NCBI GenBank assembly: GCA_035547915.1
Contig: DASZTS010000054.1
Location: forward strand, 23,366 to 87,365
Source of the DNA: DASSFG01 sp035547915
GTDB taxonomy: Bacteria > Planctomycetota > Planctomycetia > Pirellulales > JAICIG01
Reading direction: 5' to 3'
Length of the DNA stretch: 64,000 nt
A program made the translations under genes and the position numbers. The notes under the pieces are model-generated. The model did not search any database. It saw nothing but the letters and a program-made list of their open reading frames with translations, and was not told the DNA's origin. Below, one piece after another: positions 25,400-38,290 of this stretch (its first letter is position 1; each line of letters starts with the position of its first letter).

Positions 25400-26563
25400 C
25401 TAGGCCTTTGGTGCCGCCGCGGCCGCGCTCTCGGCGAACAATCGCTCGTAACTGCGAACCATGGCCTCTAACCCGAACTCTTTTGATCGTGAGAGGTTAA
25501 GACTCGAAATCTCGCCCAGCACGCGACCGTCGGAGACCAACGACACGATGCGAGCAGCTAATTCGGCCGAATTCCCCACCGGCACGATTTGCCGTGCCGA
25601 GGCATCGCCCAGAAGGTCCCGTACTCCCTCCACATCGGTGCTTACGACGGGCCGGCCGGCCGCCATGGCCTCGAGCACGACGTTGGGCATCCCCTCCCAC
25701 CGGCTAGGCAGGACGACGAGGTCGCTCGCTTTGAGAATCTCCGGGACATCCGCCCGCCAACCCGCGAAATACACGCGTGCGGCGATCGCCAATCGCTCGC
25801 TGATCGCCCGTAGTTCGTTTTCCAGCGGTCCGGTACCGACGATCAACAAGTCGTGTTCGGGCAAGCGGTCGAGCCACAGACGGCTGTGCTCGATCAGATC
25901 CGTTACCCCTTTTTGCATTTCGAGCCGGCCGATGTAGGTCACCGCTCGCCGGCCGGCGGGCAACCCGAGTGTGGTCAGGTCCAACGCCTCGGCGGAAGCA
26001 AACCGTCCGGCATCGATACCGTTCGGAATGACGACGACCTGATGTTCTGACAATCCAAGTCGCGCGCGCGAAAAATCAGCCACGGCTCCGCTGACACAGA
26101 CGTAGCGCTCGACCAGTCCGCGGCTGATCCGATCGAGCCAGAGATGCCAGGCGATGCCCCGTTCCGCCACACGCACACCCGAGAACACATGCGGGACGCC
26201 CGCGAGCCGGGCCGCAAAGCGCGAGACAAAATTGGCGTGGAACAGGAAGGACTGCAAAACGATCGGCCGTTGCCGCTTGAGGAGCTTCGCCAGATTCCGG
26301 ATTGCGCCGGGCAGATGACGCACGCCGCTCGCGCCCAGAAAGTGAGTCTCGACGCCCGCCTGCTCGAGCTGTGGAAGCAGTGATCGCACGCCCGGCCCAG
26401 GTGGCGGCGACAATGCGTAGACGACCGGCAAGAATCTCGATCGATCGATCCGGCTGGCCAACTCGACCAGGCAACGCTCGGCCCCGCCGACTTCCAGCTC
26501 GGTAATGCAGAGCGCGATGCGCAGTGGCTCGCCGACCTCGGAGGCGCTGCTGGGTTGTTCCAC
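25400..26563 (-). CDS. Glycosyltransferase family 4 protein
   Basis: This is a 387-residue GT-B retaining glycosyltransferase of cell-surface glycan synthesis. The N-terminal acceptor domain starts RIALCITELEVGGAERCLVE, the usual GT4 opening. The nucleotide-sugar domain has VTYIGRLEMQKG, LLIVGTGPLENEL, the SDLVVLPSRWEGMPNVVLEAM block with the E-x7-E motif, and GRPVVSTDVEG. No membrane segment is present, so it acts at the cytoplasmic face. The GTG start lies seven bases after the stop of the mannose-1-phosphate guanylyltransferase gene, so the two are cotranscribed. GDP-mannose is a plausible donor by context. A run of T residues follows the stop and may help end transcription before mraZ. 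Confidence 0.9.
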   Translation of the reverse strand: MEQPSSASEVGEPLRIALCITELEVGGAERCLVELASRIDRSRFLPVVYALSPPPGPGVRSLLPQLEQAGVETHFLGASGVRHLPGAIRNLAKLLKRQRPIVLQSFLFHANFVSRFAARLAGVPHVFSGVRVAERGIAWHLWLDRISRGLVERYVCVSGAVADFSRARLGLSEHQVVVIPNGIDAGRFASAEALDLTTLGLPAGRRAVTYIGRLEMQKGVTDLIEHSRLWLDRLPEHDLLIVGTGPLENELRAISERLAIAARVYFAGWRADVPEILKASDLVVLPSRWEGMPNVVLEAMAAGRPVVSTDVEGVRDLLGDASARQIVPVGNSAELAARIVSLVSDGRVLGEISSLNLSRSKEFGLEAMVRSYERLFAESAAAAAPKA

Positions 26564-26570
26564 GGTACGC

Positions 26571-27668
26571 CTACAGGTACTCGGTCCAGCCCTTTTCCTG
26601 CAACAGCTTCACTACCTGGCGGATCGATTCCTCATCGTGCTTGTTGGCGACGAGCGTGGCATCGGGCGTGTGGACGATGACACAATCCTTCACACCCAGT
26701 GTGACGATCAGATGGTCGTTCGAACCACGCAGGATCGTGCCCGAGGTGTTGAGTCCCATGTGTTTGCCGATGATGGTATTGCCGTTCTCGTCGGTACCAT
26801 GAAGCCGAGCGAGCGCCTGCCAACTCCCGACGTCATCCCAGTCGTAGGGGGCCTCGATCACCGCCACGTCTCGGGCGTGTTCCATCACCGCGTAGTCGAT
26901 CGATACTCCGCGGATCGCGGCGAACTCCCGTTCGAGCACCTGCTGGTAGCCAGGTTGGCCGAATGCTTGGGCGATCCGCTGTAAGTGGCCGAACATCTCG
27001 GGCTGATGCTGTCGCAACGCCTGCAAGATCGTGGCGGCACGCCACACGAAGATGCCGGCGTTCCAAAAGAACCGGCCCGAGTCGACGTAGGCCCGCGCGA
27101 CGTCAGCCTTCGGTTTCTCGCGAAACTGCCGCACCTGGAATGCAGGCGCAAACGAACTCCGCTTTTTGGCAGCGGCGGTCTCTAACTTTTCGCCGCGCTC
27201 GATGTAACCGAATATCTCGGCCGGATAGGTCGGCCGGATACCAAACGTGACGATGCGCGCCGGACTTTCGTCCACGAGTGCCGCGGCGAATTCGATCGCC
27301 TGGCAAAAGGCCGAATCGGGATTGATGACGTGGTCCGACGGCATGACCGCCATGGTCGCTTCCGGGTCTCGTTGGCTGACCAACAGCGCGGCGAGGCCGA
27401 TACAGGGCGCCGTGTCGCGTTTACACGGTTCACCGAGAATGGCCTCCGGCGGCAATTCGGGCAACTGTTCGCCGATCACCTGGGCCAGTCTGGCATTGGT
27501 GGCGATCAACATCCGTTCCGGCGGCACGAGCCCCTTCAGCCGATCGATCGTCGACTGGATCATCGACCGTTCGCCCGCGAAGCGCAGGAGCTGCTTTGGC
27601 CGCAAATCTCGGCTCTCGGGCCAAAAACGCGTACCAGAGCCACCCGCCATGACGATCGCGTGCAGCAT
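26571..27668 (-). CDS. manC: Mannose-1-phosphate guanylyltransferase
   Basis: This is a 365-residue enzyme making GDP-mannose from mannose-1-phosphate and GTP. The signature MAGGSGTRFWPESRD at the start, LLIATNAR-like, VMPSDHVI, FREKPKADVARAYVDSGRFFWNAGIF and the late DVGSW...D block are all typical. Only the nucleotidyltransferase part is present; there is no C-terminal phosphomannose isomerase domain. The ATG at 27668 begins at the catalytic strand and has GGAGA about 11 bases upstream; the longer open frame upstream is not used. It follows the UAP-like gene by 52 bases and precedes the GT4 gene by seven. Confidence 0.93.
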   Translation of the reverse strand: MLHAIVMAGGSGTRFWPESRDLRPKQLLRFAGERSMIQSTIDRLKGLVPPERMLIATNARLAQVIGEQLPELPPEAILGEPCKRDTAPCIGLAALLVSQRDPEATMAVMPSDHVINPDSAFCQAIEFAAALVDESPARIVTFGIRPTYPAEIFGYIERGEKLETAAAKKRSSFAPAFQVRQFREKPKADVARAYVDSGRFFWNAGIFVWRAATILQALRQHQPEMFGHLQRIAQAFGQPGYQQVLEREFAAIRGVSIDYAVMEHARDVAVIEAPYDWDDVGSWQALARLHGTDENGNTIIGKHMGLNTSGTILRGSNDHLIVTLGVKDCVIVHTPDATLVANKHDEESIRQVVKLLQEKGWTEYL

Positions 27669-27720
27669 GCTTGTCTCCGTTTGTCTGGGAAACGATCCGA
27701 TGTAGGAGGTTCGAGGACAC

Positions 27721-29133
27721 TCACGAAAAATATCGCGAGGATGTGACGTTCGTGCCGGCGGCAACCTTTCGGGCCGTTTCGGCGGCATCTACGGCAAACA
27801 ACGGACTGATTTCTACCGCCGCCTGCGGTGCGACGGATGCACCGGCCAGTTCGAGCCAGCGGCGATGAAGGCCGATCATCTGCGCCTGCACTGTCTCCTT
27901 CGAGTCGCGTTGCGCGCCAGGAGCATTCTTGACCGGCGCGAAATGACTGGCCTCATCGACTTCGACCACGAGTGGATTTCGGGCCGTCGGCAACAGATCG
28001 AAAATGAATTGCTCGAATTTCACCGCGTTGGGCTCGGATGGCTCGACGAATTTGCCCTCTCCATCGATATAGGGCACTTTCTTTCGCGCGAGGTGCAAGG
28101 GAAGCTCCCCGCCGGCCTGGCTGGCGCGATCCAACAAGTCGACATCGAACACATGCATGGCCGTGTTGCCGGCCCAGAGTTTGAGCGAACCGTCGGGCGA
28201 CCGCAGCTCGGCCACTTCATCGGGCAGGTCGCTATATTCTACGATCCGCACCTGGCCGTCGATCGACACCACGTTGCCCACGCGGTCGCGAGGCGTCGTC
28301 TTGGCCACCACCAACGTCGAGAGTTCCGAATTCGCCAACAGGTGATAACCGATGAATTCCGCGTCGCACACGACCACAAGCGGATTATCGACCTGCATGT
28401 AGAACAGGTGATCGAGGCCGCGACGTCGAATCTGATCGAGAGCCCCGCTGCGCCGCAACGCCGCCGGCATGCCGCCGTGACCGTCGGGACTGAGCGCCAA
28501 ACTGTCCGGTGCCGACAAGAGCAGGCGACCGCTGGCGGCATCGACCGCGGGCATCATTCCCTGGCAAAAGACGGTGACGTCATCCTCGGGAAGGCCAAAG
28601 CGTGCTCGGGCCTTCAAATACGCGACGGTTTCATCGTGCGTGGCCTCGCTGGTCATCAAGAACAGCGGCAGCTTCACGCCATAGCGACGGCCGGTAGCAA
28701 GCACCTTTTCCAGCAGGATCTGGAAGAGGCTGGCCTGCGAAACGGGACCGATCGAATACATCCCCTTGGGGTGGTCGAATCCGAGCCGCGTCCCCTGGCC
28801 ACCCGCTACCACGACCACACCGAGTCGGCCGTCGCGTAACGCCCGTTCGCCGACCTTTCGTGCTTCGTCCGCGGAAAAGCAGTTGTCCTTGCGGCCGAGC
28901 CGGATGGCGGGCGGCCCCACCGCTCGGCGTGCCAGTTCCGACCAGTCTTCCTTTGTTTGCGAGGCCCGCCATGTGGCGAGCAACCGCTCAAGGTCGATCG
29001 CCGCGAGCTGGGCCGCGAGGTTCTCGCGCTGCGGGGCCGCCAGACCGTCCCAGAACGCCAGCAGGTGCTCTTGCCCATAGGGCCGCAGCCGAGCGAGCAG
29101 ATCGTCTTTCGTTGGTAGCTCGGTAAAAGTCAT
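27721..29133 (-). CDS. UAP1-like UDP-sugar pyrophosphorylase (UDPGP family)
   Basis: This is a 470-residue nucleotidyltransferase of the type common in eukaryotes, producing UDP-GlcNAc or a related UDP-sugar from UTP and the sugar-1-phosphate. The catalytic loop VVVAGGQGTRLGFDHPKGMY, LFLMTSEATHDETVAYL, the substrate segment LALSPDGHGGMPAAL, FYMQVDNPL and FAPVKNAPG are characteristic. Bacteria usually use GlmU for UDP-GlcNAc, while planctomycetes often carry this UDPGP-type enzyme. The exact sugar is not determined. Its start overlaps the stop of the MBL hydrolase gene as ATGA. It leads into manC and GT4, forming a nucleotide-sugar operon. Confidence 0.9.
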   Translation of the reverse strand: MTFTELPTKDDLLARLRPYGQEHLLAFWDGLAAPQRENLAAQLAAIDLERLLATWRASQTKEDWSELARRAVGPPAIRLGRKDNCFSADEARKVGERALRDGRLGVVVVAGGQGTRLGFDHPKGMYSIGPVSQASLFQILLEKVLATGRRYGVKLPLFLMTSEATHDETVAYLKARARFGLPEDDVTVFCQGMMPAVDAASGRLLLSAPDSLALSPDGHGGMPAALRRSGALDQIRRRGLDHLFYMQVDNPLVVVCDAEFIGYHLLANSELSTLVVAKTTPRDRVGNVVSIDGQVRIVEYSDLPDEVAELRSPDGSLKLWAGNTAMHVFDVDLLDRASQAGGELPLHLARKKVPYIDGEGKFVEPSEPNAVKFEQFIFDLLPTARNPLVVEVDEASHFAPVKNAPGAQRDSKETVQAQMIGLHRRWLELAGASVAPQAAVEISPLFAVDAAETARKVAAGTNVTSSRYFS

Positions 29134-29969
29134 GCGTGCGAGATGGTTCCCAGGTCCAGCGGAATCTTCAAGCCGTCGTAGGCCAAGTCCATGCCCGGCG
29201 GCAGCGCGGCCGCCGTGGCTGCATGCTCCAGCTCGTGCGAAAGGTGCGTGAACAAGGTGCGTTTCGCGCCTACACGCTGCGCCACGTCAATGGCCTCTTG
29301 CAGGCTGAAATGAGTGGCGTGGGGGCGGGGCCGCAGGGCATCGAGAATGAGTAGGTCGAGCCCTTCCAACAGAGGCCAACTCTCGTCCGGAATGCCGTTC
29401 GTGTCGGTGCAATAGGCCACGTTGCCGAAGCGAAAGCCAAGCACTTGGAATCGTCCGTGCCGCAGGCGAATCGGCGTCACGTGGGCGCCGAGCAGCGAGA
29501 AGGGTGCCGTCGTGATGCGCGTGATGGTCAGTTGCGGCACCGCGCCCGGATGCATCGGGTCGACTTCTCCCTCGAACGCATAGTCGAACGAGCGGCGGAT
29601 GCGTGCCTCGACCGGTTCCTCGCAGAACATTGGCAGTCTGTGCCCCAGATAGAACGGGAACAATCTTAGGTCGTCAAGACCGAATAAGTGATCGGCGTGC
29701 TCGTGGGTATAGAGCACGGCATGCACCAAGCCGATCTGCTCGCGCAACAACTGCGTGCGCAGGTCGGTGGGCGTATCGATCAGCAGGTTTCCCTCTGGCA
29801 AGCCGAGCGCCAACCCGCAGCGCAATCGACGGTTCCGTGGATCGGGGCTGCGGCACGTACCGCAGGCGCATCCCACCACGGGGACTCCAACGGAGGTGCC
29901 GGTGCCGAGAAAGACCAACTGTCCGCGAATGTCGCTGGTGTGGTGGGGATGCTCCACGGGCGGATCCAA
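29130..29969 (-). CDS. MBL-fold metallo-hydrolase, PhnP-like
   Basis: This is a protein of up to 279 residues with the metallo-beta-lactamase motif THEHADH followed by LFGLDDLR, as in PhnP-type phosphodiesterases. GTGTSVGVPVVGCACGTC near residues 22-39 is the usual beta-strand plus Cys cluster that binds a structural zinc in this group. Later metal ligands appear in YCTDTNGI, LILDALR and THFSLQEAI, and FTHLSHE. The given TTG start lacks a clear ribosome site, and GTG at 29957 is an alternative. It is first in the operon with UAP-like, manC and GT4 genes and shares four bases with the next start. Substrate unknown; a cyclic phosphate ester is a guess from family. Confidence 0.85.
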   Translation of the reverse strand: MDPPVEHPHHTSDIRGQLVFLGTGTSVGVPVVGCACGTCRSPDPRNRRLRCGLALGLPEGNLLIDTPTDLRTQLLREQIGLVHAVLYTHEHADHLFGLDDLRLFPFYLGHRLPMFCEEPVEARIRRSFDYAFEGEVDPMHPGAVPQLTITRITTAPFSLLGAHVTPIRLRHGRFQVLGFRFGNVAYCTDTNGIPDESWPLLEGLDLLILDALRPRPHATHFSLQEAIDVAQRVGAKRTLFTHLSHELEHAATAAALPPGMDLAYDGLKIPLDLGTISHA

Positions 29970-30132
29970 ACAATGAATTTCGTGAGTGTTCTGAGATTGG
30001 CAAAAGCGACCCGTTCTGGCAAGTCACGGAAGAAGATCAAATTGCACCGACGACGGCGCCTGAGTGAGGACCGTTGCCGATCGATCATCGTTCCTATCCG
30101 ATCGTTGCTCCCGCTCGTGCCGGCAAACGTTC

Positions 30133-30161
30133 TTGACCGCTCCTTACAATAGCTATAAACT
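30133..30161 (+). promoter_or_regulatory. Candidate secA promoter
   Basis: TTGACC (30133-30138) and TAAACT (30156-30161) are 17 bases apart, matching consensus at five and four positions. The stretch is AT-rich for this genome. Transcription would start near 30168, about 80 bases before the secA ATG. Confidence 0.5.
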
Positions 30162-30247
30162 ATGTTGCCGGAAAACTTTGCGCTTACAGAGACGAGCCTG
30201 CTTCCGGCTTCGAATTGACTGCTCAGATCGGGGCCGCAGACCAAGCC

Positions 30248-33949
<3,702 letters not shown>

Positions 33950-34056
33950 TGCGTGCCTGTGCCGGGATTGGTATCTAGCCACGGTGAGGGCCTGAGCATC
34001 GGACGCTCATAGTTCGTGACCGACCTTGTTGTCAGCACGGGAAAGGATGCCCGGCG

Positions 34057-35364
34057 GTGCGTTACCTCTTCAATCTGGCGTATATCGCGCTCATCGCGTT
34101 GGCGTCGCCTCTGTTGGTCTACCGGGCGATTGCCCAGGGGAAGTATCGCACGGGCTGGCTACAGAAGCTGTTCGGTCTGGTGCCATCGCGACCCGGCGAC
34201 GGCCCGTGTATCTGGTTTCATGCCGTGAGTGTCGGCGAAGTCAATCTGCTGGCACCGCTCTTGGCTGAAATCGGTCGCCGCAGCCCCGAATGGCGTTGCG
34301 TCGTCTCGACAACGACCATGACCGGCTTCGCCGCCGCACGGAAGAAATACGGCGGGTTGACGGTCTTCTACTGTCCGCTCGATTTCAGTTGGGCCGTCGA
34401 CACCGCTCTGCGGCGCATTCGGCCCACCTGTTTGGTGCTGGCGGAGTTAGAGCTTTGGCCGAACCTGATTGCGGCGGCCCGTCGATCGGGCGCGCCTGTG
34501 GCGGTCATCAATGGGCGGCTCAGCGAACGAAGCTTCGAGGGTTATCGTCGCCTACGACGGCTGATCGGCCGTTCCCTGGTGCAAATCGATTTGGTGGCCG
34601 CCCAGAACGACGAATACGCCAAGCGGTTTCTAACGCTGGGAGCCGATCCCCGGGCCGTGTGCGTCACCGGCTCGATGAAATTCGACGGCGCCCAGACCGA
34701 CCGACAGAACCAAGCCACCCAAAGCTTGCGACACCTCGCGGGCATTCTCGAGGGCGATACGGTCTTTCTGGCCGGCAGCACGCAGGAAGGCGAAGAGGAG
34801 GTGGCGCTCGCGGCGTACCGCGCATCGTGTGGCGAACACCCTCAGTTGCGGTTGGTTATCGTCCCTCGGCATCCGGAGCGCTTCGACGCCGTTGCGGCAA
34901 TGCTCGACCGCTCGGGTGTCGATTGGCAGCGTCGCAGCCGTTTGGAGCAAGGGGCGCCGCGGCCGGAGGCCCGCGTGCTGTTGGTCGATACCATCGGCGA
35001 ATTGGGAGCCTGGTGGGGCACGGCCTCGATCGCGTTCGTGGGCGGCAGCCTCGGCAACCGCGGCGGCCAGAACATGATCGAGCCCGCGGCCTACGGAGCG
35101 GCCGTCTGCTTCGGACCCAACACCCGTAATTTTCGCGACATCGTCGACCAGATGCTCTCCGAGCAAGCGGCCGTCGTGGTGCAGGACTCGGCCGAGCTGA
35201 CAACCTTCGTTCGCCGTTGCCTCAACGACCAGGCCTTCGCGAATGGTCTCGGATCACGAGCGCGGGCCTTGGTGCGTAAGCAGCTCGGCGCGACCCGCCG
35301 AACGTACGATCTGCTCGCCCCGCTGGTGCGCCATGCCGAAAGGCACCGATCTCACGCGGCATGA
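34057..35364 (+). CDS. kdtA: 3-deoxy-D-manno-octulosonic acid (Kdo) transferase
   Basis: This is a 435-residue GT30 enzyme that adds Kdo to lipid A precursors at the inner membrane. The single N-terminal membrane anchor (about residues 5-25), WFHAVSVGEV with the conserved Glu, VSTTTMTGF, LAELELWPNLI, VINGRLSERS and the C-terminal SLGNRGGQNMIEPAAYG are all standard. The GTG start has AAAGGA 11 bases upstream. Its presence argues for an LPS-type outer membrane, fitting the current view of planctomycetes. It lies downstream of secA and converges with sucD. Confidence 0.94.
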   Translation: MRYLFNLAYIALIALASPLLVYRAIAQGKYRTGWLQKLFGLVPSRPGDGPCIWFHAVSVGEVNLLAPLLAEIGRRSPEWRCVVSTTTMTGFAAARKKYGGLTVFYCPLDFSWAVDTALRRIRPTCLVLAELELWPNLIAAARRSGAPVAVINGRLSERSFEGYRRLRRLIGRSLVQIDLVAAQNDEYAKRFLTLGADPRAVCVTGSMKFDGAQTDRQNQATQSLRHLAGILEGDTVFLAGSTQEGEEEVALAAYRASCGEHPQLRLVIVPRHPERFDAVAAMLDRSGVDWQRRSRLEQGAPRPEARVLLVDTIGELGAWWGTASIAFVGGSLGNRGGQNMIEPAAYGAAVCFGPNTRNFRDIVDQMLSEQAAVVVQDSAELTTFVRRCLNDQAFANGLGSRARALVRKQLGATRRTYDLLAPLVRHAERHRSHAA

Positions 35365-35416
35365 ATCGGGGCGATACGTGCGGCCGTTTCGAGCCGCTGC
35401 GCCGAGGTAATCCGCC

Positions 35417-36298
35417 TTAGCGCTTTCGCTTGGCGATGGCCCGCTGCATGGCGGCTCCCATATCCGCTGGGCTTTCGGCCACTTCGATCCCGGCAGCTTC
35501 CAAGGCAGCGACCTTCTCCTTGGCGGTACCCTTGCCGCCTGAGATGATCGCGCCGGCATGGCCCATGCGTTTGCCCGGCGGGGCAGCCCGGCCCGCGATG
35601 AATGCAGCGACGGGCTTCGAGACATGCTGTTTGACGAACATCGCCGCTTCTTCCTCGGCCGTGCCTCCGATTTCGCCCATCATCAGAATGGCCTCGGTCG
35701 CCGGATCGGCCTGGTACAGCTTGAGCAGGTCGATGAACGACGTACCGACGATCGGGTCGCCACCCAAGCCGACACACGTCGATTGACCCAAGCCGAGATT
35801 GCTGAGCTGCCAGACGGCCTCATAAGTGAGCGTGCCGGAGCGGCTCATCACGCCGATCGGCCCCTTCTTATGGATGTAGCCCGGCATGATGCCGATCTTG
35901 CATTCCTCCGGCGTGATCACGCCGGGGCAGTTCGGCCCGACGAGCGTCGATTGGCTCCGCCGCACGATCTCGTAGACACGCACCATGTCGATCACCGGCA
36001 CGCCTTCGGTTATGGCGATCACCGTCTTGATACCCGCATCGACCGCTTCCAGGATCGCGTCGGCGGTGAACGCCGGCGGCACGAAAATCATCGTCGCGTC
36101 GGCCCCCGTCTTCTCGACCGCTTCCACGACCGTGTCGAACACGGGCAAGCCGAGGACCGTCTCGCCACCCTTTCCCGGCGTGACGCCGCCGACCATCTTG
36201 GTGCCGTAGTCGAGGCAACCCTTGGTGTGGAACTGGCCGACCTTGCCGGTGATACCCTGGCAGAGGACGCGGGTGTTTTTGTTGATCAGGATGCTCAT
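35417..36298 (-). CDS. sucD: Succinyl-CoA ligase alpha subunit
   Basis: This is a 293-residue TCA-cycle subunit that binds CoA and carries the phosphohistidine. The CoA-binding CQGITGKVGQFHTKGCLDYG start, GVTPGKGG, GPNCPGVITPEECKIGIMPG and the active-site His in MGHAGAIISGGKGTAKEK are present. The ATG at 36298 is clear. It is downstream of sucC by 116 bases, in the usual order, and ends 52 bases from the convergent kdtA. Confidence 0.97.
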   Translation of the reverse strand: MSILINKNTRVLCQGITGKVGQFHTKGCLDYGTKMVGGVTPGKGGETVLGLPVFDTVVEAVEKTGADATMIFVPPAFTADAILEAVDAGIKTVIAITEGVPVIDMVRVYEIVRRSQSTLVGPNCPGVITPEECKIGIMPGYIHKKGPIGVMSRSGTLTYEAVWQLSNLGLGQSTCVGLGGDPIVGTSFIDLLKLYQADPATEAILMMGEIGGTAEEEAAMFVKQHVSKPVAAFIAGRAAPPGKRMGHAGAIISGGKGTAKEKVAALEAAGIEVAESPADMGAAMQRAIAKRKR

Positions 36299-36414
36299 TG
36301 CGAAAACCGGGTTGAGTTCTTGAGGCCGACAGCAAACCGTCCGCGCGATTCAGAGAAGACGTGACGGCCGACCGGCGCTCCTTGGCTTATCTCGTTCGTG
36401 TTTGGCTTCGGAAA

Positions 36415-37599
36415 CTAGGCCGCCGCCGCGACCACCTTTTTGGCGGCGTCCGTCAGTCCGTCGGCCGAAATGATGTCGACGCCGCTGCCGGCCAGAATCT
36501 TTCGCCCCTCTTCGACCTCGGTACCCTCCAAACGCACGACCAGCGGCACGTTGAAACCGACCTGCTTGTACGCTTCGACGACGGCGGTCGCGATCGTCGT
36601 ACAACGCATGATGCCGCCGAAGATGTTGACGAGCACGGCTTTCACGTTCTTGTCGGACAACAGAATCCGAAAGGCTTCGGTCACCTGATCGACATTGGCG
36701 CCGCCACCCACATCGAGGAAGTTGGCGGGCGAACCGCCGTGCAGCAGAATCAAATCCATCGTGCTCATGGCCAAGCCGGCGCCGTTCACCAAGCAGGCAA
36801 TATTGCCGTCGAGCTTCACGTAGCTCAGACCCGCGTTGGCGGCGCGGACCTCGGCCGGCTCTTCTTCGGCCAAGTCGCGCAACTCCGTCACGTCCTTATG
36901 GCGGAACAGGCTGTTGTCGTCGAACGTCATCTTGGCGTCGAGCGCCATCAGATCGCCCGCCTTGGTGACGACGAGCGGGTTGATTTCCACCAGGCTGCAA
37001 TCTTGTTGCACGAAGACGCGGCACAGCCCTCGCATGAATTTTTCGGCGGAGGCCACGCTCGCCCCCTTCAAGCCGAGCTTCTCTGCCAGCTTGCGGGCTT
37101 GGAAGCTGAACAAGCCGGTGTCGGGATGGAATCGCTCGCGAAAGATCAGCTCAGGCGTGTGGGCTGCGACTTCTTCGATGTTCATACCGCCTTGGGCGGA
37201 TACCATCAGCACCGGTCCGGCAGCCGCCCGATCGACGACGATCCCTAGGTACAACTCGCGGTCGATCTCACATCCCGCCTCGACGAGCACCTGCCGCACG
37301 GTCTGGCCTTCCGGCCCCGTCTGGATGGTGACCAACGATTGTCCGAGAATCGCCCCGGCCACGGTCGCCGCTTCGTCGGCACTTCTGACGAGTTGGACTC
37401 CGTGTTGCGCCTGGTTGGTCTTGATCGTTCCCTTGCCGCGGCCCCCCGCATGAATCTGGGCCTTCACGACAGCGATCTTTCCGGCCAGTTCGCGGAAAGC
37501 AGCCGCTGCTTCGTCGGGGGTGCGTGCCACGATTCCCCGCGGCACGGCCACTCCCGCTCGGCGGAGTATCTCTTTAGCCTGAAACTCGTGAATCTTCAT
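36415..37599 (-). CDS. sucC: Succinyl-CoA ligase beta subunit
   Basis: This is a 394-residue ATP-grasp subunit. MKIHEFQAKEILRRAGVAVP is the universal SucC start and fixes the ATG at 37599 (GGGAA upstream), although the frame is open further upstream. VVKAQIHAGGRGKG, VEINPLVVTKAGDLMALDAK and FLDVGGGANVDQV-type text confirm it. With sucD it interconverts succinyl-CoA and succinate. A TATAAT at 37639-37644 lies upstream. Confidence 0.97.
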   Translation of the reverse strand: MKIHEFQAKEILRRAGVAVPRGIVARTPDEAAAAFRELAGKIAVVKAQIHAGGRGKGTIKTNQAQHGVQLVRSADEAATVAGAILGQSLVTIQTGPEGQTVRQVLVEAGCEIDRELYLGIVVDRAAAGPVLMVSAQGGMNIEEVAAHTPELIFRERFHPDTGLFSFQARKLAEKLGLKGASVASAEKFMRGLCRVFVQQDCSLVEINPLVVTKAGDLMALDAKMTFDDNSLFRHKDVTELRDLAEEEPAEVRAANAGLSYVKLDGNIACLVNGAGLAMSTMDLILLHGGSPANFLDVGGGANVDQVTEAFRILLSDKNVKAVLVNIFGGIMRCTTIATAVVEAYKQVGFNVPLVVRLEGTEVEEGRKILAGSGVDIISADGLTDAAKKVVAAAA

Positions 37600-37638
37600 G
37601 GTGGTTCCCGCGGCTACCGTCGTTGCGACAAGCCGGCG

Positions 37639-37644
37639 ATTATA
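37639..37644 (-). promoter_or_regulatory. sucCD -10 element
   Basis: A perfect TATAAT on the minus strand lies 40 bases before the sucC ATG. The -35 position (TGGCGG, 17 bases upstream) is poor, so the promoter may need an activator. Confidence 0.4.
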
Positions 37645-37764
37645 AAAGTGCGATAGGTTTTCCGCCAGGGTCCGTCGGCGTCGCCCGCAGTCTTGCCCTA
37701 GGCCGAACAGACCTTCACGCCCCTTGCGACTCACCGGCATCGCAGTCGCGACGCGCGGATATTC

Positions 37765-37780
37765 TTGCCAGAATTGGCAA
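37765..37780. promoter_or_regulatory. Operator-like palindrome TTGCCA-GAAT-TGGCAA
   Basis: A perfect inverted repeat of six bases around GAAT lies between sucC and the small conserved gene. It has the size and symmetry of a dimeric regulator site. No regulator is assigned. Confidence 0.35.
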
Positions 37781-37963
37781 ACTTTGCGGAATGTACCTGC
37801 CGCGCCGGGCTCAGGCGGAATGGAAAAACTAGGAGAGCACGATACTCCGATAGAAAGCATGCTCCAGACAAAAACGGTCTTCGCGGTTAGCCGGGCTGTC
37901 GCTACTATGAGCGTCCCGACAGCCGGCAGGAAGCCGGTTTATTCGCAACAGGAGGTTGCCCCA

Positions 37964-38233
37964 ATGCGTGTCCTTCCTTGTGCCCACGAGGTTCGCCAGG
38001 TCGTGCGACAGACGTTCTCCGAGATCGGCATTGCCGACGATCTCGTCGACGACCTCAACGAAACAATCCTGATCAACGAGGGCACCTACCGCGGTCGCAC
38101 CTATCAGACCGAGGGATATTTTGCCATGTGGCTGGTCGACGCCGGCCTCGTGCAATTCTATGACGACGACGGCAACATGGTCTGCACGGTGAACCTCTTC
38201 ACCGAAGCAGAACCGCAGCGGATGGCGGCCTAA
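37964..38233 (+). CDS. Small conserved-looking protein of unknown function
   Basis: This is an 89-residue acidic protein. The ATG at 37964 has an ideal AGGAGGT site seven bases upstream, so it is preferred over a longer open frame beginning at 37724. The sequence starts MRVLPCAHEVRQVVRQTFSE and contains GTYRGRTYQTEGYFAMWLVD, with no membrane segment or cysteine cluster beyond one early Cys. I do not recognise the family. The strong ribosome site suggests good expression. Its neighbours (sucCD, ThuA) give no clear functional hint. Confidence 0.75.
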   Translation: MRVLPCAHEVRQVVRQTFSEIGIADDLVDDLNETILINEGTYRGRTYQTEGYFAMWLVDAGLVQFYDDDGNMVCTVNLFTEAEPQRMAA

Positions 38234-38290
38234 AGCGCGCTACGGCCGGTCACCTGAAGGCTGCTTGGGGCGGCGCCCGTTCGGACCGAA

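Larger units (their letters stand above)
37600..37963. other. Divergent spacer between sucC and the small conserved gene
   Basis: It contains the sucC -10 element (37639-37644), a 16-base palindrome (37765-37780) and, at its right end, an AGGAGGT ribosome site for the ATG at 37964. No further gene is supported. Confidence 0.5.
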
